This document shows, in pieces, positions 22,961 through 35,473 of a stretch of 64,000 bases of DNA. The notes below the pieces were generated by a model. That model worked only from the letters and a program-made list of their open reading frames with translations. It was not told the DNA's origin and made no database searches. Where the stretch lies: assembly GCA_015501605.1 (NCBI GenBank), contig JADNRZ010000018.1, positions 744,001 to 808,000 of the forward strand, read 5' to 3'. Source of the DNA: Panaeolus papilionaceus. Lineage: Eukaryota > Basidiomycota > Agaricomycetes > Agaricales. Position 1 is the first letter of the stretch, and the number at the start of each line of letters is the position of its first letter. The translations under genes and the position numbers were made by a program.

Positions 22961-24524
22961 ATGAAGGTTGTGGCGGTGCTCCTTTTACAGAATTCAAATT
23001 CAAACTGCAAAAGCAGAAGATATGTTAAATACGCGGGAAGGGGAGAAAGGAAATGTTTAGGAAAGGTTGTAAGACACTTAGAAACCAGCGGAGCTACGTA
23101 TACAGAGAATGAGAAAGAAAGAACGACTTCGGGTGTGTTCCAAATTCGTTAGGTTGCGGAGGTCTTTGGCGGGTCGCGACGAGATCTCGAAATTGTCGAC
23201 AAAGTGGCCGCGCAAACCGACCCCCGCGAAGAGGAGCCGAAGCGTGCGTTCCCGAAAGCAAACACATGAATAACACGCAATGCAAACGCCAGAGGGTCGA
23301 AGATGAATATTCGAACCTTTGGAGCGGTAACGGAACTGCCCGCCAAAACCTGAGCGCTAAGGGCAAACGTCGGGCTGTCAGGCCAGCAGCAATGCCAGCG
23401 CTAGATAAGGGAGTGAGAGGGAGCGACGCTGCAAGGAGGCGAGAGCAATTGTGAGCACCAGAATCAACAACCACTGCTGAGACGGCAGTGGCAAAGAGAT
23501 AAGGAGGAAACAACTCGCGAGTCCATCGATATATTGAACGAGGACTCGACGAGATAGGATATATTACGTCTAACTACGATGCGAGAAAGGTAGGAGAGTT
23601 CTCGAACGGCTACCTCACCCCTCATCCTCAGATGAGCGGTCCTTGCCATCTGGCTCATCACCAACGAAGCATCTATCCTCGAATATTTCGGATAATATTC
23701 AGTAGTCTTGATCGCTCGTAGATTAGTCAGCTTCGTCTTAGTGCTGAACCTTGGTATTACTGTGTATTTGTAGAATATTCTAGATAAATAGTATCATACT
23801 ACATGTATATAAGAGCCTCGAGAGACGCCAGTAGTTAGAATAACAATTTACTCATTTTCATCCTTTATCTCACTCTGCACACAACACTCGGTTCTCTCAG
23901 AACGCATGGAGTTAGGTGGTTCAATAGGTTCAAACAGGGGAGCAGATGAGGATATGGCTCTTTTCTTATTTGAACCTGGGTTCATTACGAGTAATTTTCT
24001 AAACTAAGCCGGAAGTCGTCCAACAATTTCGTTGTGAACACGTCCTAGAACACAAACGCAACCAAAAACCGACATGTTAGTAAGAGGTGTGTGGTTATTT
24101 TCTCTCCAGTAAGCTTAAAATTTGTTCGATGGGATGCCTTTAGTCGAGGGTTCGATTCATTCTACGCTGCATGCAAGCTGCATGACTCTGTCATAGGGGG
24201 ATTCTGGATTTAGTTGAATTGGTTGACTTGAGAGGAAGAAGCAAGGCAGAGGTGCAGGGTGCAACAGTTCGCTCCTTGTTCTGGTCAGACTGTTACGAAT
24301 CGAAATCCATTGGGAGGTATGAGCCCCATAATATTCTGAGAGTCCGATATTCTGGGCATTATAACGACTTGTAATAAATACTGAAGTATATCGTCGTGAT
24401 TTCGCACATAACGTTAATAGGGTCTTCTTCTCATTCTTATCACGTGCGGAAGGCCGTCACCATTGTGGAGGTCAGCACTATGCAATGCTCACATGTGCTT
24501 GTCTATATGTCTAAAGATTGTCTG
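22961..24524. other. Gene-poor region between two tRNA-Ile copies
   Basis: No protein gene is supported. The 23094-23513 minus frame is long but has no recognisable motif. A possible LTR remnant is listed separately. Confidence 0.3.
23640..23910 (+). mobile_element. Possible solo LTR remnant of a retrotransposon
   Basis: The stretch has the make-up of an LTR promoter-R region without an adjacent gene: an AT-rich block, ATGTATATAAGAGCCTCGAG near 23804-23823, a short leader and then CT-rich sequence ending near CTCTCAGAAC. No pol-type frame, primer site or matching second LTR was found, so the borders are guesses. Confidence 0.25.
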
Positions 24525-24588
24525 TAGCCAACGTGAGGATCGAACCCAAGACCTTCGCGTCATTAGCACGACGCTGAGCTAGTCGGCC
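24525..24588 (-). pseudogene. Deleted tRNA-Ile copy
   Basis: This matches the two tRNA-Ile genes across the anticodon and T-arms but lacks about 10 bases in the D-arm and loop (the segment between two GCT triplets in the intact copies). Further substitutions are G to A at the acceptor end, one in the T-arm and one in the anticodon loop beside AAT. Without the D-loop it should not fold as a functional tRNA. Confidence 0.85.
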
Positions 24589-24850
24589 GATGGCCGAAAT
24601 CAGGCGCCCAGGATCGAAACTGCGGCACCCAGAGAGGAAATTCTATCCTTTTATGGGCGCTTCCGCGTCAAAATGACAAATACATCATGGAGCTGCTGTT
24701 CACTTGTCGCCATTGTATGCCAATGGATACATGTTGCAAGGTCTTTTGCGAGCAATCTCAAGTGTTCGTGAAAAATAAAACGTGAAAACCCGTATATTCA
24801 ACAAAAAAATAGTACAAGACTTGGAGGGTCCAGGCAGTTATACTCGATAC

Positions 24851-25357
24851 TTAGAGGTTGAGGTTGACGGGGGTGCAGCCCAAAGCGATGAGTCCATTCT
24901 GTATAAAGCGCAATCAGGTTTAAGAGGCATGTGGAGAGACCCATATTGACTTACGAAGCTGTTGTTGGTGCAGCAGACTGGTTGAGCAGAGCAGGAGTTG
25001 CCCGAGATGCCAACGACGCTAATCGGAGAGCAGGTCACTATCAAAAAATCAGTATGTCGGATTTCTGGAGGTATGTATATTCCACTGACCACCAACAAGA
25101 CCAGTGACGCTACCAACGACGACACCCAAGAGGCCGAGGAGTCCAGCGATAGAGCTGCTGGTGGCCTATAACAGAGATTGCGTTTAGTACACGACGGTTA
25201 GAAAGGGCATTGGATCACTTACGAGTTGGGTGGAGTTGCAGCATTGCAAGCTACCGGTGTTGCATTGGTTGGAAGGTCCACTGCCATCAGTGCGGGGGAG
25301 GACACTGGCGGCCGCGAGGAGAGGGAGGGCAAGAACAAAAGCGGACTTGACGAACAT
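24851..25357 (-). CDS. Class I hydrophobin
   Basis: Four exons (25223-25357, 25090-25165, 24955-25037, 24851-24898) give 113 aa, a normal length. The signal peptide is MFVKSAFVLALPLLAAAS, then QCNTGSLQCCNS, a hydrophobic stretch (IAGLLGLLGVVVGSVTGLVG), VTCSPISVVGISGNSCSAQP, VCCTNNSFNGLIALGC and the terminal TPVNLNL. The eight cysteines follow the C-CC-C-C-CC-C pattern. Secreted monomers self-assemble at air-water interfaces and coat hyphae and fruit bodies, making them hydrophobic. The second intron donor was set to GTCAGT because it yields the conserved GLVGVTCSP. A TATA box lies about 90 bp upstream. Confidence 0.96.
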
Positions 25358-25444
25358 CTTGAAAGAGTTGGTTGGTTGAGAGAGGCTTTGTAGAAGAGCT
25401 GTTGGGCTGATTCTGCTGAAGCATATGAGGCGAAATCTCCCCTC

Positions 25445-25450
25445 TTTATA
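25445..25450 (-). promoter_or_regulatory. TATA box of hydrophobin
   Basis: The minus-strand reading is TATAAA within GGGTATAAAGAGG, 88-93 bp upstream of the hydrophobin ATG. This suits a highly expressed secreted-protein gene. Confidence 0.6.
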
Positions 25451-25452
25451 CC

Positions 25453-28123
25453 CTCGCAATGCAGCGACTTTCTCAGAAAACCCTCGAAGATCTTGCCGAA
25501 TCTACTACAAGTGATCGCGCGGTATGTTCCCCGTTCGAAGTTGTAAAAATAGATACCAAGGTGGCTGTCAGAGTTGTCAAACGAACATATAAACAAGAAA
25601 TCGCGCAGATCTCGGTTTTCGACGTGAGCCGGACCAATGATAATCGAGAACAAAAATGGCTAAACAGCTGTTGCGAATAGTGGGCAGTGTTGTTAAGGCT
25701 GGACGACTGATTCAAACTCACGATGTCAAAATTGTGTGGTCATTTCAACATTGCTGGAATAGGAGAACCATTATGTGTAATGAGTAGGCCTCCGACTACC
25801 TACTAGACGAATTATGGAGCCAACACGACTATTGGATGGTGATGAACGCCTCTCTCTCTTCGTCTTGAGTATCAATTTGGATGTCGGGGCCGGAGGCACT
25901 CCGTCATATCTTGTCGAACATAGCCGGAATAATGAAAACGAGGCCCTATATTTAATGGGGACTTTGTAACAAAAATGCAAACAATAATTACTTCCAATGG
26001 CCAAGGCCTGCGTGAGACCCATGTCGAGGAACATCTGACCTTTTTATGATTGCAGTGCTCACGATATTGCACATCAATTGGAGGGTATAAATAGCTCATG
26101 ACAAATCGAAAACCAGATCCGTCGGTACTTGCAATGCCTAAGAGCATGCTTCCGATAGCATGGTTTTCGCTGCAAGATGATGAGTTTGAACGGAACGCGG
26201 ATCTGCCGAAAATTCATCTGCACAAAGATATCCTGTCCTGGTGTGCTTTCACAGTCACTCAATAAGCGGAGTAGGCATCAAAGACTGGGCATCCGCAAGA
26301 GGGAAACAGCATATATTTCCTCAAAATTCTTCTTCCGTGAACGCAAAACCAAAGAGCAAAGCAACACAGACCTACGGCCGAGGCCATATCATGAACGCCT
26401 ATGTTTAGTCCGGATTGAGGCCGCCCTGGGTTCGCTCGATCCCAAGCCTATGCGAACAACATGAAAGTCGCAGCAATCTGAACTAATCTTGTATTTCGAA
26501 GAATAAATGTTGGCGCATGTCGTTCCATAAGGGTGTGTGTAGTATTCCATAGCTGCGCTATTCACGCATTATGAAAAGCCTGGCAATTTTGTGGAGCATC
26601 AAGAAGTGCATCCCGGTTTTTTAAAAACAGATAAGAAACCCACATTATTCCGTAATTCGCACCGTCGAATCTACGGTTTGGACGCCAGTCTCCGCGGGTG
26701 GTTGGAAAAAAGCGTGAATAATGGCATTTTACTATATGTTCTGCCAATCGGACGTTCCACAACTGGCCAATCACAAGACATCTGAGTAATGAAGAGTGAG
26801 CGAATTATCATGCTTTCTTGGAGATTAAAAATAGCTTGCTCTTCAGCACATGCGGAGGGTTGATGCATCGCGGAACAAGATGTAGTCTGCTTTGTGCCTG
26901 ATGTGGAGCCGATTTGTGTAGCACTATCCGTAGACGCAACGTCGACCTGAAAAAAACTAAGGTCCAGGCAAGAAGGTTCTCAAAGTTGAGGGTCGATTTG
27001 TTTCCACATTTACCTGCTGGCCTCGAAGAGAAGGGTTCCTGTTAAAATCCGCCGCATCAAAGCGTGCTCTTGTCCTGTCCTCCTTCCATGAGCCGAAGTG
27101 GGAGAAAAAATGTTGCCTGGTATAAGTGAAAACATACCATAAAAATGATTTACGGCCAGGATCACATCGAAGATCAAAAGTCGGGACTTGATCAGACATT
27201 GAGTGTGGATAGAAAGACTCGCCATCACTGCATATATTTGTAGAACAACTAGTCCTTACTCTTGGTTTCATTCCTGTGCCTCATTAATCAGTGACCGGTG
27301 GGATGTGGAAATAGAGAGGCAATCATGGTAGATCAGATCCTGCCAAAGTGCATAAGTATGTATACAGTTCATAAAAGGAATTCCAGGGTTGCAGGAACAC
27401 CAACCGCCATCAGTTGGGACTCGTAGACAAGGGCACTACATAGGTTAGCATAGGGGCATTATACACCCCCTGCTATTTCTACAAGCCAAAATGCGTCGGC
27501 GAATTGGCGCAGGGAAACGTGAACCCACTTCTCCGTAGATCCTGGAAAATTAATGAAGCAACGTCGTTCGATCACGGAATCATAATACAAGCCGCGGCTG
27601 GGTAGGTGCAAATACCCCGCAAGGGCATGTAATATTGATGCTCCACATGAGAAAGGAGCACTGTAAGCAGGACAATTGTTCGTCCCAGAGCCTCGAGCCC
27701 CCTGTCAAAGCTCATCGTTTTCACACAGATTACCAATGTCTCTGCATCTGTAGAGGTAAAGGATGCCTCGTTCGTGAGTTGGGTCTTCTTCGACTCATTC
27801 CATCAAGTGAAATTCAGTAATTTGTTGGTGCGCATGGGTAGCTGACTAAAAGGGATGTAGGGTCAGCAACCTGGTTGGTATAAACGGCGGCAACATACGT
27901 TTGTGAAGATTGAAAGGATGTCCAAGATATATCCCCGAGTTCAGGCGGTGCAAATGCAGATTTAATCACGATACACATTGGAGGAGGTTTTGAATAGGTG
28001 CAAGGATATAGGGCGGTGGTATGTACACGGGACAAAAAAAATAATCTAATGCACTTTCCACATTGGTGTCAGCGATTGAACCTTGTTGAAGATTCTGTCT
28101 GCGAAGGAGCTGTGTAGGAGAGT
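25453..28123. other. 2.7-kb gene-poor region
   Basis: No supported gene was found. A TATAAATAG word near 26085 and several short frames on both strands (for example 26177-26464 plus, 26957-27271 minus) have no splice or family support. It may hold hydrophobin regulatory sequence and decayed DNA. Confidence 0.3.
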
Positions 28124-29787
28124 CTAGCCTCTCCAGTAATTCGACTTCACGAATGGCATGGGAGCCAACACGGCTTTTCGCATTTGTTTGCGGACCTCGA
28201 CGCTGACTTCTGTTCCCTTCTTGTGCGATCCAGATTTGATATATCCCATGGCGATGTTCTTGCCGAGAGTTGGTGAAGGAATACCGGACGTAACAACGCC
28301 TAGCAATACAAATGAGATTTGGTGAGGATAAACAGTTGCGTTTGCTTACCCAACTCCTCCTCGCCTGTTGGAGACAGGATCCTAGCTCCCTCTAAAAATC
28401 ATGAGCCTGGCTGGGGGATGGAGGGGGAAAACAAGGACTTACGACGAGCAGGTGCACCGTCAACGACAAGACCGACACGGCGTCTCGATGGACCTTCTTT
28501 CAGTTGCTTCAAGATGGTGCTAGCACCAATGAAACCTCCTGATTCTCTCCTGTCCTTTCCTTGATGGTCATGAGCACAAGGACTGAAGTACGAAGTACAA
28601 CTGTAGCTTACCAATGACCCAAGATAGACCGGCCTCGACCGGGGTTGTTGTTTCATCGAGATCGTTGCCGTAAAGGCACATACCTGCCTCTAGGCGCAAG
28701 GAGTCGCGGGCTCCCAGGCCAATAAGCTGGACGGGTGGCTTCGAAAGAAGTTTCGCAACCTCTAGCGTTTGTGACGGAGGAATAGAGATCTAGACCACAG
28801 TAAACTTCTGGAATAACAAACGAGAGTCGTTATGTGCGAACCTCGAATCCATCTTCGCCCGTGTATCCACCGCGGGCAACGTGGAGATTGAAGCCCTCAA
28901 TGGGCACAAAGGCAGACGTGCCAAATACAAGTTGCTTGAGGTCGAATGAGGTTAAACTCTGCAAGTAGGAAGCGGCCTGGGGACCTAAATAAAGGAGGAA
29001 TAGCATCAAATAAGATAAATGTCAGAATTATATGGTTTAGTGAAAACATGAAGGTTTGTTACCTTGGAGGGCGAGGAGGCCCCAGTTTTCGAGCACTTCA
29101 TGCTCCACAGGTCCTGCTTTGCCCTTCTCACTTGCATTCCATTCGTTCAGTTTCTCATTAAACCAAGCAAGATCACGATCTCTGCATCCAGCGTTAGTGA
29201 CGACGTAGAAAGCATCCGTTGCGTGTTTGGTAACAATGGTGTCATCAATTATTCCTCCCTCCTCGTTAAGTAGCACAGTAAGAGTCGAGGAGTACGGCTT
29301 CAGAGCAGCAATGGACGAAGGGGTAAGCCATTCCAAGAACTGTGTCACAGTCTTTCCGCGGAAACTAAGAAAACAGAAGGTATAAGAGATTGGTAGACAA
29401 CGATAATGTAGAATTACTTTGACTGAACCATGTGTCCGACGTCGAAGATTCCAACGCTATTGCGAACATGGTTATGGCTTGCGACTGAACAAGTGTCAAC
29501 GTTTGAATACCATGGTTATTAATAGCCACATGCCTTGTCCAACGTCGCCATATGAGAGAGGCATGGAGTAGCCAGCAAAAGGGACCATTTTGGCACCATT
29601 CTCAACATGAAAATCGTACAGACCTGTTCGTCTCAGCTACAACAGGAAATATTAGCTATGCTCCGGTGTCCAGAAACGCCAGCCCTCAACTTACAGGACC
29701 TGTTGCGGTGGCATATCCCCTGGAGACTCGTAGGCTTTGTGAAGGGCATTTTGCCCGCAAGATTGTCAGTGTTCTGAAAATGGCCAT
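28124..29787 (-). CDS. GCV1: Aminomethyltransferase, glycine cleavage system T protein (mitochondrial)
   Basis: Nine exons (29695-29787, 29534-29636, 29418-29484, 29063-29364, 28842-28984, 28612-28789, 28443-28559, 28350-28391, 28124-28299) give 406 aa, standard for the family. It takes the aminomethyl group from lipoylated H protein, releases ammonia and forms methylene-tetrahydrofolate. Evidence: a basic, hydroxyl-rich presequence ([20 protein letters not shown]); [40 protein letters not shown]; the folate-site [43 protein letters not shown]; and the C-terminal [20 protein letters not shown]. The second intron (29485-29533) starts with GC. A doubled telomere-type motif sits 58 bp upstream of the ATG. 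Confidence 0.95.
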
Positions 29788-29844
29788 GATGAGCACAACG
29801 TTGAGAACGACGTTGAACCTGACGAGGAGCCGTCAATGTCCTAG

Positions 29845-29856
29845 CCCTAACCCTAA
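29845..29856. promoter_or_regulatory. Telomere-type motif upstream of GCV1
   Basis: CCCTAACCCTAA lies 58-69 bp upstream of the glycine cleavage T protein ATG (29787). It is exactly the unit seen in the SYS1/dipeptidyl peptidase spacer. Confidence 0.5.
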
Positions 29857-29859
29857 TGC

Positions 29860-31258
29860 ACCTGATTGTACAAGCTCAGGGGCTTGTGATAGATTACGGC
29901 AATCTCATGGTTTGCTCTCAACCTTCATGTTGTCCATATCCTCTCAAGATGGACCCCCCACAGATGGCAGAAATCTACGAGAAGTATGTGCTTAATTGTT
30001 ATATTTTCTGTCATTGATACTTTCATATACTATTTACCGCCATTTTATCTTTGGTTTTTCACTGGCAAAGAATACCACGCGGATTTCTCATTGCTCCCAA
30101 CAGAGACCTAATGATACCCTTGGCGGTTTATACCTTACTAAAGGACTCTAATATGAAGATGTAAACCTGTAAAGTGCCTAGATTTCCTGGATATTTAAGT
30201 GCGTCCGGGATCTTTAACTTGGGTCTTGAGTGAGTGATGGAGTTAAATATAATTGACGCTTATTTCCCAAATAGCAGAGCAACACTTTAGGCACTGATTT
30301 TAGCACCTACAAAGGAAGTAGAGGAAGGTTCGGCACATTTTATGATGCCCAACTACGGACTTCCCCAATCAAGCAGGGAAACGGTATTGTTTTACGAGGC
30401 GGGATGGTGTCGGGTCGCCCACGGATTCAATTTGGGGATTTCGTGGTGAGAAGAGCCTTAATTGACCTTGGCGCAGACTACATATGTTGCATGCGAGCGG
30501 CAAAATCCACCAATCCGCATAGGTCTTTCTAACCTCGTCAACACTCAGTCATCCTGACAGCGATGCTGTCCTGCCGTGGTTTAGCCTCTTCGAAGGGGGA
30601 TTGTCTGACTTTCATTAACGGGCCACAAATGACCCAAATTTTTCTGGACTGGCTCTGATACTACCTGGTACTACGGCTTAACTGCTACTGACTACTGGAC
30701 CCTCTGGAGCCCTCGTTTACCTATCTGGTTGCGTCGTTATCCGAGTTTTGTAACCGTAATGGCTGGAACATACGATCACTAACGGAAGTGTCAGCGTTAA
30801 GACTAATGTGCGTAGAAAACCACCTATTGCAGGTCTTCTTTCGTGCTGACAGGCAGAAAGGGTGGTCGTAGTCATATTGGCGCAGGGACTCGGATATTCT
30901 CTGGGGAAGCCTCTACCGAATGAATACCTACGACGCCGCGCAATTGAATCTGCCCATTCAGCACAAGAGGCTTAAATGCCCTTCTTTTGCCAAGACGAAT
31001 TTTTGCAATCTTTGCATGACCTCATTACTATATACATGCTGTCAAGTTACATGTGCACCAATCCACCTTTTATCCGCATGGCTTCATGGGAGTATTCTAA
31101 CCGTCGACAATCCTAAAGTTTATTCCGTAGAATAGCAGCAATTCATCCGATTTTCAGTTCCGTGGTCTTCTGTGGTCTTCTGTTACACACACAGACACAA
31201 TTGCGGGGTAACTAGCTAGATCGCCCTGTTTCTGATTGACGCCAAATACCCTGCCTGG
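29860..31258. other. 1.4-kb intergenic region
   Basis: Upstream sequence of GCV1 (-) and of the AA9 gene (+). A perfect 10-bp tandem duplication (GTGGTCTTCT twice) lies near 31160-31180. No coding sequence was recognised. Confidence 0.35.
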
Positions 31259-31264
31259 TATAAA
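31259..31264 (+). promoter_or_regulatory. TATA box of AA9 gene
   Basis: TATAAA in CTGGTATAAATGG, 57-62 bp upstream of the AA9 start codon at 31321, a usual spacing for basidiomycete secreted-enzyme genes. Confidence 0.6.
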
Positions 31265-31320
31265 TGGCCCTCGCATAATTATCTCAAGCATCGTCTACCC
31301 ATCCCTGAGCAGACATCAAG

Positions 31321-32583
31321 ATGAAGTTATCGGTCCTCGTTGGTTTGGCCTTCACTTCAGTGGCATATGCCCACTGTATCTTCCAGGTGCGCAGCGTGTT
31401 CTTCTAGACTCTCTACAAGAAATACTAATGCATGGGCCATGCAGAAAGTCTCCGTCAATGGCCAAGACCAAGGTCAGTTGAAGGGTGTCCGCGCCCCCAG
31501 CTCAAACAACGTTAGTCCACATGCACATCCGACGAACAAATATTAATCATGGACAAAACAGCCCATCCAAAACATAAACGATGGCGGCATGGCCTGCAAT
31601 AACGGTATCAACTACAAAGACAACAACATCATCAACATCCCCGCAGGTGCTCGCGTTGGTGCATGGTGGGGACATGTCATTGGCGGCCCTCAAGGCTCCA
31701 ACGACCCCGACCATCCCATTGCTTCCAGTCACAAGGGTGCGTTCTAGTTAATCAATGTGTACCTGCTCGTGTTACGAACCAACGTTCAGGACCTGTCAGC
31801 GCCTGGCTCGCCAAGGTCGACAATGCCGCAAGCACTGGCACCAGTGGCCTTCGTTGGTTCAAGATCGCTGAGGACGGTCTTACCAACTCCAACGGTCAAT
31901 GGGGTGTCGATCGTATGATCCAGAACGCAGGGTGGCAATACTTCAACATGCCCCAGTGCATTGCACCGGGAAACTATCTCATGCGCATTGAGCTTATCGC
32001 TCTTCACTCCGCCTACTCGGCAGGTGGTGCTCAATTCTACGTATGTTGGGAGATGCCACTGCGTCTACGCACTGTCGCTGATCCCATGTTTTCTAGGTCG
32101 GATGCGCCCAAATCAACGTCACTGGAGGAGGTTCCAGCACAGGTAGCAACTTGGTCAGCTTCCCTGGTGCCTACCAATCCAACGACCCGTCAGTAATTTT
32201 CTTTCATTCGTGCATGGGAACCTGTCTAACAAACATATTATTTAGCGGCATCGTCATTAATATCTACTCTGGAAGCGTTCCCAATAACAACGGCAAGGCT
32301 TACACCGTGCCGGGACCACGACCCCTCACTTGCTCTGGTGGCGGCGGCGGTGGAGGTGGAGGTGCTACCACAACTTCCACCCCTCAGCCCACTGGAGGAG
32401 GAGGAGGAGGCTCTGGTGCTCCTCTTTACGGTCAATGCGGTGGTAATGGCTGGACTGGCCCAACGACATGCGCTCAAGGTACTTGCAAGGCTACCAACGA
32501 GTGGTACAGTAAGTCTTTTTGCACCATACTATCCTTCGATGCAAGGAATTTATATTTTTATCTTAGGCCAGTGTGTCCCCTAA
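31321..32583 (+). CDS. AA9 lytic polysaccharide monooxygenase with C-terminal CBM1
   Basis: Seven exons (31321-31386, 31445-31510, 31562-31736, 31790-32040, 32097-32188, 32246-32508, 32567-32583) give 309 aa. The signal peptide [17 protein letters not shown] ends at a predicted cleavage that leaves His as mature residue 1, the copper histidine-brace residue. Further marks are [37 protein letters not shown] (second copper His region), [15 protein letters not shown] and GGAQFYVGCAQI (axial Tyr). A Gly/Thr/Pro linker follows, then a CBM1 ([20 protein letters not shown] ... NEWYSQCVP). It cleaves cellulose oxidatively outside the cell. The last coding exon is only 17 nt and completes the CBM1. 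Confidence 0.95.
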
Positions 32584-33251
32584 GGGTCTTATTCCAAGGA
32601 CTTTCGTCTATAGCTATTACTGTCAACATTCCCAACGACTATCTTTTGACCGTTTTGTTGTTCGCTTTTGTATCGCAATTAAAATGCAACTATCATTGTA
32701 TCATATTTCTAGACGTGTTTCATGCATGCCAACAAGGAGCTACGTACGTATGTAGAGACATCTAGGAATTCGTTTGAGGTCGTAAGATTAAGGAGTGGCT
32801 AGACTAAGGAGGTCATCGACAGAAAAATGTCGGACGTTATTACTACTAGTAGTACTTATGGTATTGAAGCATCTAAATGCAGACGCAGAAGGGGAATATT
32901 AAGGGGGTGTATATCTAAATCTGGGGGCAAAATGCATAATGTAGGGAAGGTACATAATTGTGAAAATTGTGGGAGGTGGTTATGAAGAGTCTTTCTTGGT
33001 CATATGATGGGAAAATAAATAATCGAAGGGTAATGGAACACATTAGAAGAGAAACGTCGTACCAGCCAGCTGATACGTTGGGGTCATTCTGTAATATATC
33101 TATTTCCGGTCCAAATACGAATGATTGAACTGTTTGACATTGACGCTGAAAATGTTCAGTTCGATGGAAGCAAACTGTCAAAGATCAATCAGTTTTAGAA
33201 GTCCACGATGATGAAAGGTCACTGACTTCATTTCGTTGACGACATCATCGT
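32584..33251. other. Intergenic, 3' flank of AA9 and facing gene
   Basis: Convergent spacer. No gene was recognised, and AT-rich stretches are compatible with polyadenylation of both neighbours. Confidence 0.35.
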
Positions 33252-34336
33252 TCAGAACTCCTTCAACTCTTCGATGGTATTTTCTTCTCCGTCAAGAGCG
33301 CTGTTGGAAACCGACAGGCCACGTGCACGAGCAGAAGTAGCAGTAGGCGATTTGACGCTTGTGGCTGCACCATGTGGTGCTGGAGAAGCGCGGGGCGTTA
33401 CTTGCAAGTTGTCGAATGATGGTAGAAGGTTTGCCGAGGCTGCGCCAACGGTAGGAAGCGCCGGAAGAGGTGCACTAGGAGGGAGTGAAGGAGCTGGAAT
33501 GGGTAGTGTTACAACACGCCCACGTACACCGCGACGAGGTCTAATAATAGGTGGAGATGTGAGTCTAAAAGATTAAATGTGACATCGAAAACGACAGACC
33601 TAAACGGCGCCTTCGGAGCCTCAGCACGAGGGGTAGCAGAAATCGAAGTTGATGCTAGATGCGTAGGACTGGCGTTCGAGCAGCTGCCACTCCTCAAACG
33701 ACCCATCAAGCTAGAATTGTCCATGGTTGCTCCGCTGTTCATACTTCCGCTTCGAGCACGCGTGACGACGCCCGGAGTCGTTGTGACACCAGCCAATTGC
33801 ATTTGCAGAAGTAAAGCTGATCCAGCTGCTCTGGTTGGGGAGCGGATGGCGTTCATAGGAGAGGTTGATTGGGTTAAACTGGAACGGCGGCGGCGCAGAC
33901 GTGGCGTATTTTGTGCATTTGGCTGCGGCGAGGCGGTGTCAGCAGCAAGTTTCGAGACAGAAGTTTTGGTTCCCGAGGGGGTCGCGCCGTTGCTCAGCCC
34001 TAGCGTTTGAGGTGTAGGAGTGAGGCTCCTGCGATTATCTATTTCTTGAGCTCGTGTCTTCTGAATTGAGTGTGGTTCAGCTACGTCGACATCCATTGCC
34101 CATTCTCCGTCGGAGGCCATGCCATGACGGGGAGATGATGGGCGACATGGCGATGAGTTCCTGGACGGTGCGGGAGACTCGGCGGGTGACGAAGTTGAGG
34201 ACGCTTTCGGGAACGCTGTCGTAGCAAATTCATCCCAACTAATTGTTCCCCGCCGAGGGGTCTGGGTAGCCAGTAGACCAGACGAGAAGAAAGGCGAGTA
34301 TGCGTCAAAAGACGAGTTCACAGTAGACTGAGCCAT
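33252..34336 (-). CDS. Ser/Pro-rich disordered protein, unknown function
   Basis: Two exons (33600-34336 and 33252-33564) joined by a 35-nt stretch with GT..AG ends give 349 aa. The protein is rich in Ser, Pro, Thr, Ala and basic residues with many SP/TP sites (for example SSPAESPAPSR, SPTRAAGS, TTTPGVVTRARSGS). A basic RLRRRRSS patch may be a nuclear signal. The N-terminus has QTPRRGTISWDEFAT and the second exon begins TSPPIIRPRRGVRGR. It looks like a phosphorylated regulatory protein, but no family was recognised. The apparent intron is shorter than usual, so the C-terminal exon is less certain than the first. It faces the AA9 gene tail to tail. Confidence 0.6.
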
Positions 34337-35473
34337 GTTGTGAATGCAAGTTGGGAGAAACAGTTTGAGGTATAGGGAAAGTTCAAGGTAAGAATGTGAA
34401 AGACTGAATGCAGGTGTGACTAGTCAATGATTATGAATGGTTCCAAGCGTTCAAGGTGAAAGGACGCACTCACCACAAAGAAATGTTCAAAGTTCAACTT
34501 CAACCAAACACTTCTTGCTATTATTACAGTCCGACCAAACACGCGAGCGAAAGAAGAAGGATGAGCGGTGATTAAAAGGTGGGACGTGGGTCTGATGATG
34601 ATGGGTGTTGAAAACCCTGAGATTGCAAGTGTCTTTGCATTTAGTGGAAATTCTAATCAGGAAAATTGAACATTACCGTGAGTCCATTTCCGCAATATGT
34701 CAAGAAGCGACCCTTACATTACCCACTTGCCGGTTACAACAGCCGCCGCCTTGGTCATATGTGGAATCCCCTCTAGGCTGTTGCTAGAGGAGGAGAGATG
34801 ACCTACACAAGCCTACACACCTTTTTTGACTATGATTATTTACCCTGAAAACACAAGGACATGAAAATCATATAATAAAATGAGAAACACGCAGACGACC
34901 AATTTCCAAGGCGTCGGTTACTTCGGTAGCCAGCCATGCCCCAGTGCGATCGACGATCGGTGGGCATAGTAACAACCTTGATGCCGAAGTCGGTCAGCTC
35001 TCTTTAGCTCTTCTCTCGCTCTTGTCAGTCAAGCATGCTCCTTTTTCAAACCATTCTTCAGCTTCAAAGATATTTGCGATCTCGGAGAAAACAAATGGTG
35101 AAAAAGATGCGACGATTTTACAAACTTGTACCAGATATGAGCCCATGCACATCAGCTTCCTCTACACATATTTACGTGCGACTGCATGATACGTGATTAT
35201 GACTCCTCATTCACATTCCTCCTGACAGCATTGTTCAACCTGAGCGGTGAAGTCAAAGAAAATACGCAGAAAAGTGGAATGTAATTGAGGCTCTGAAAAT
35301 CAACCCGTACTTGTCCTAAGGCCGTGCAGTTATTCCGCTTCCTTCGCAAAACCTCGAAAAAAGACGCAACGCCCTTCCCTCAATTCACCGTCCAATCGTA
35401 TTCTTTGGCATAAGCAAGTATGTAAATATTTGATCTTTTTTTTTAAAAAAAAAAGCTGAACATCAAAAAACTA
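34337..35473. other. 1.1-kb intergenic region
   Basis: Upstream region of the Ser/Pro-rich gene. Open frames such as 34944-35189 have no support. Confidence 0.3.

Noticed and set aside
23094..23513. 139-codon minus-strand open frame near tRNA-Ile
   Set aside because: No motif, no start context, composition like the surrounding DNA; overlapped by a plus-strand frame.
28570..28610. Second intron within the glycine cleavage gene before GMCLYG
   Set aside because: The GGTATG word is in-frame coding; the conserved [12 protein letters not shown] needs it kept.
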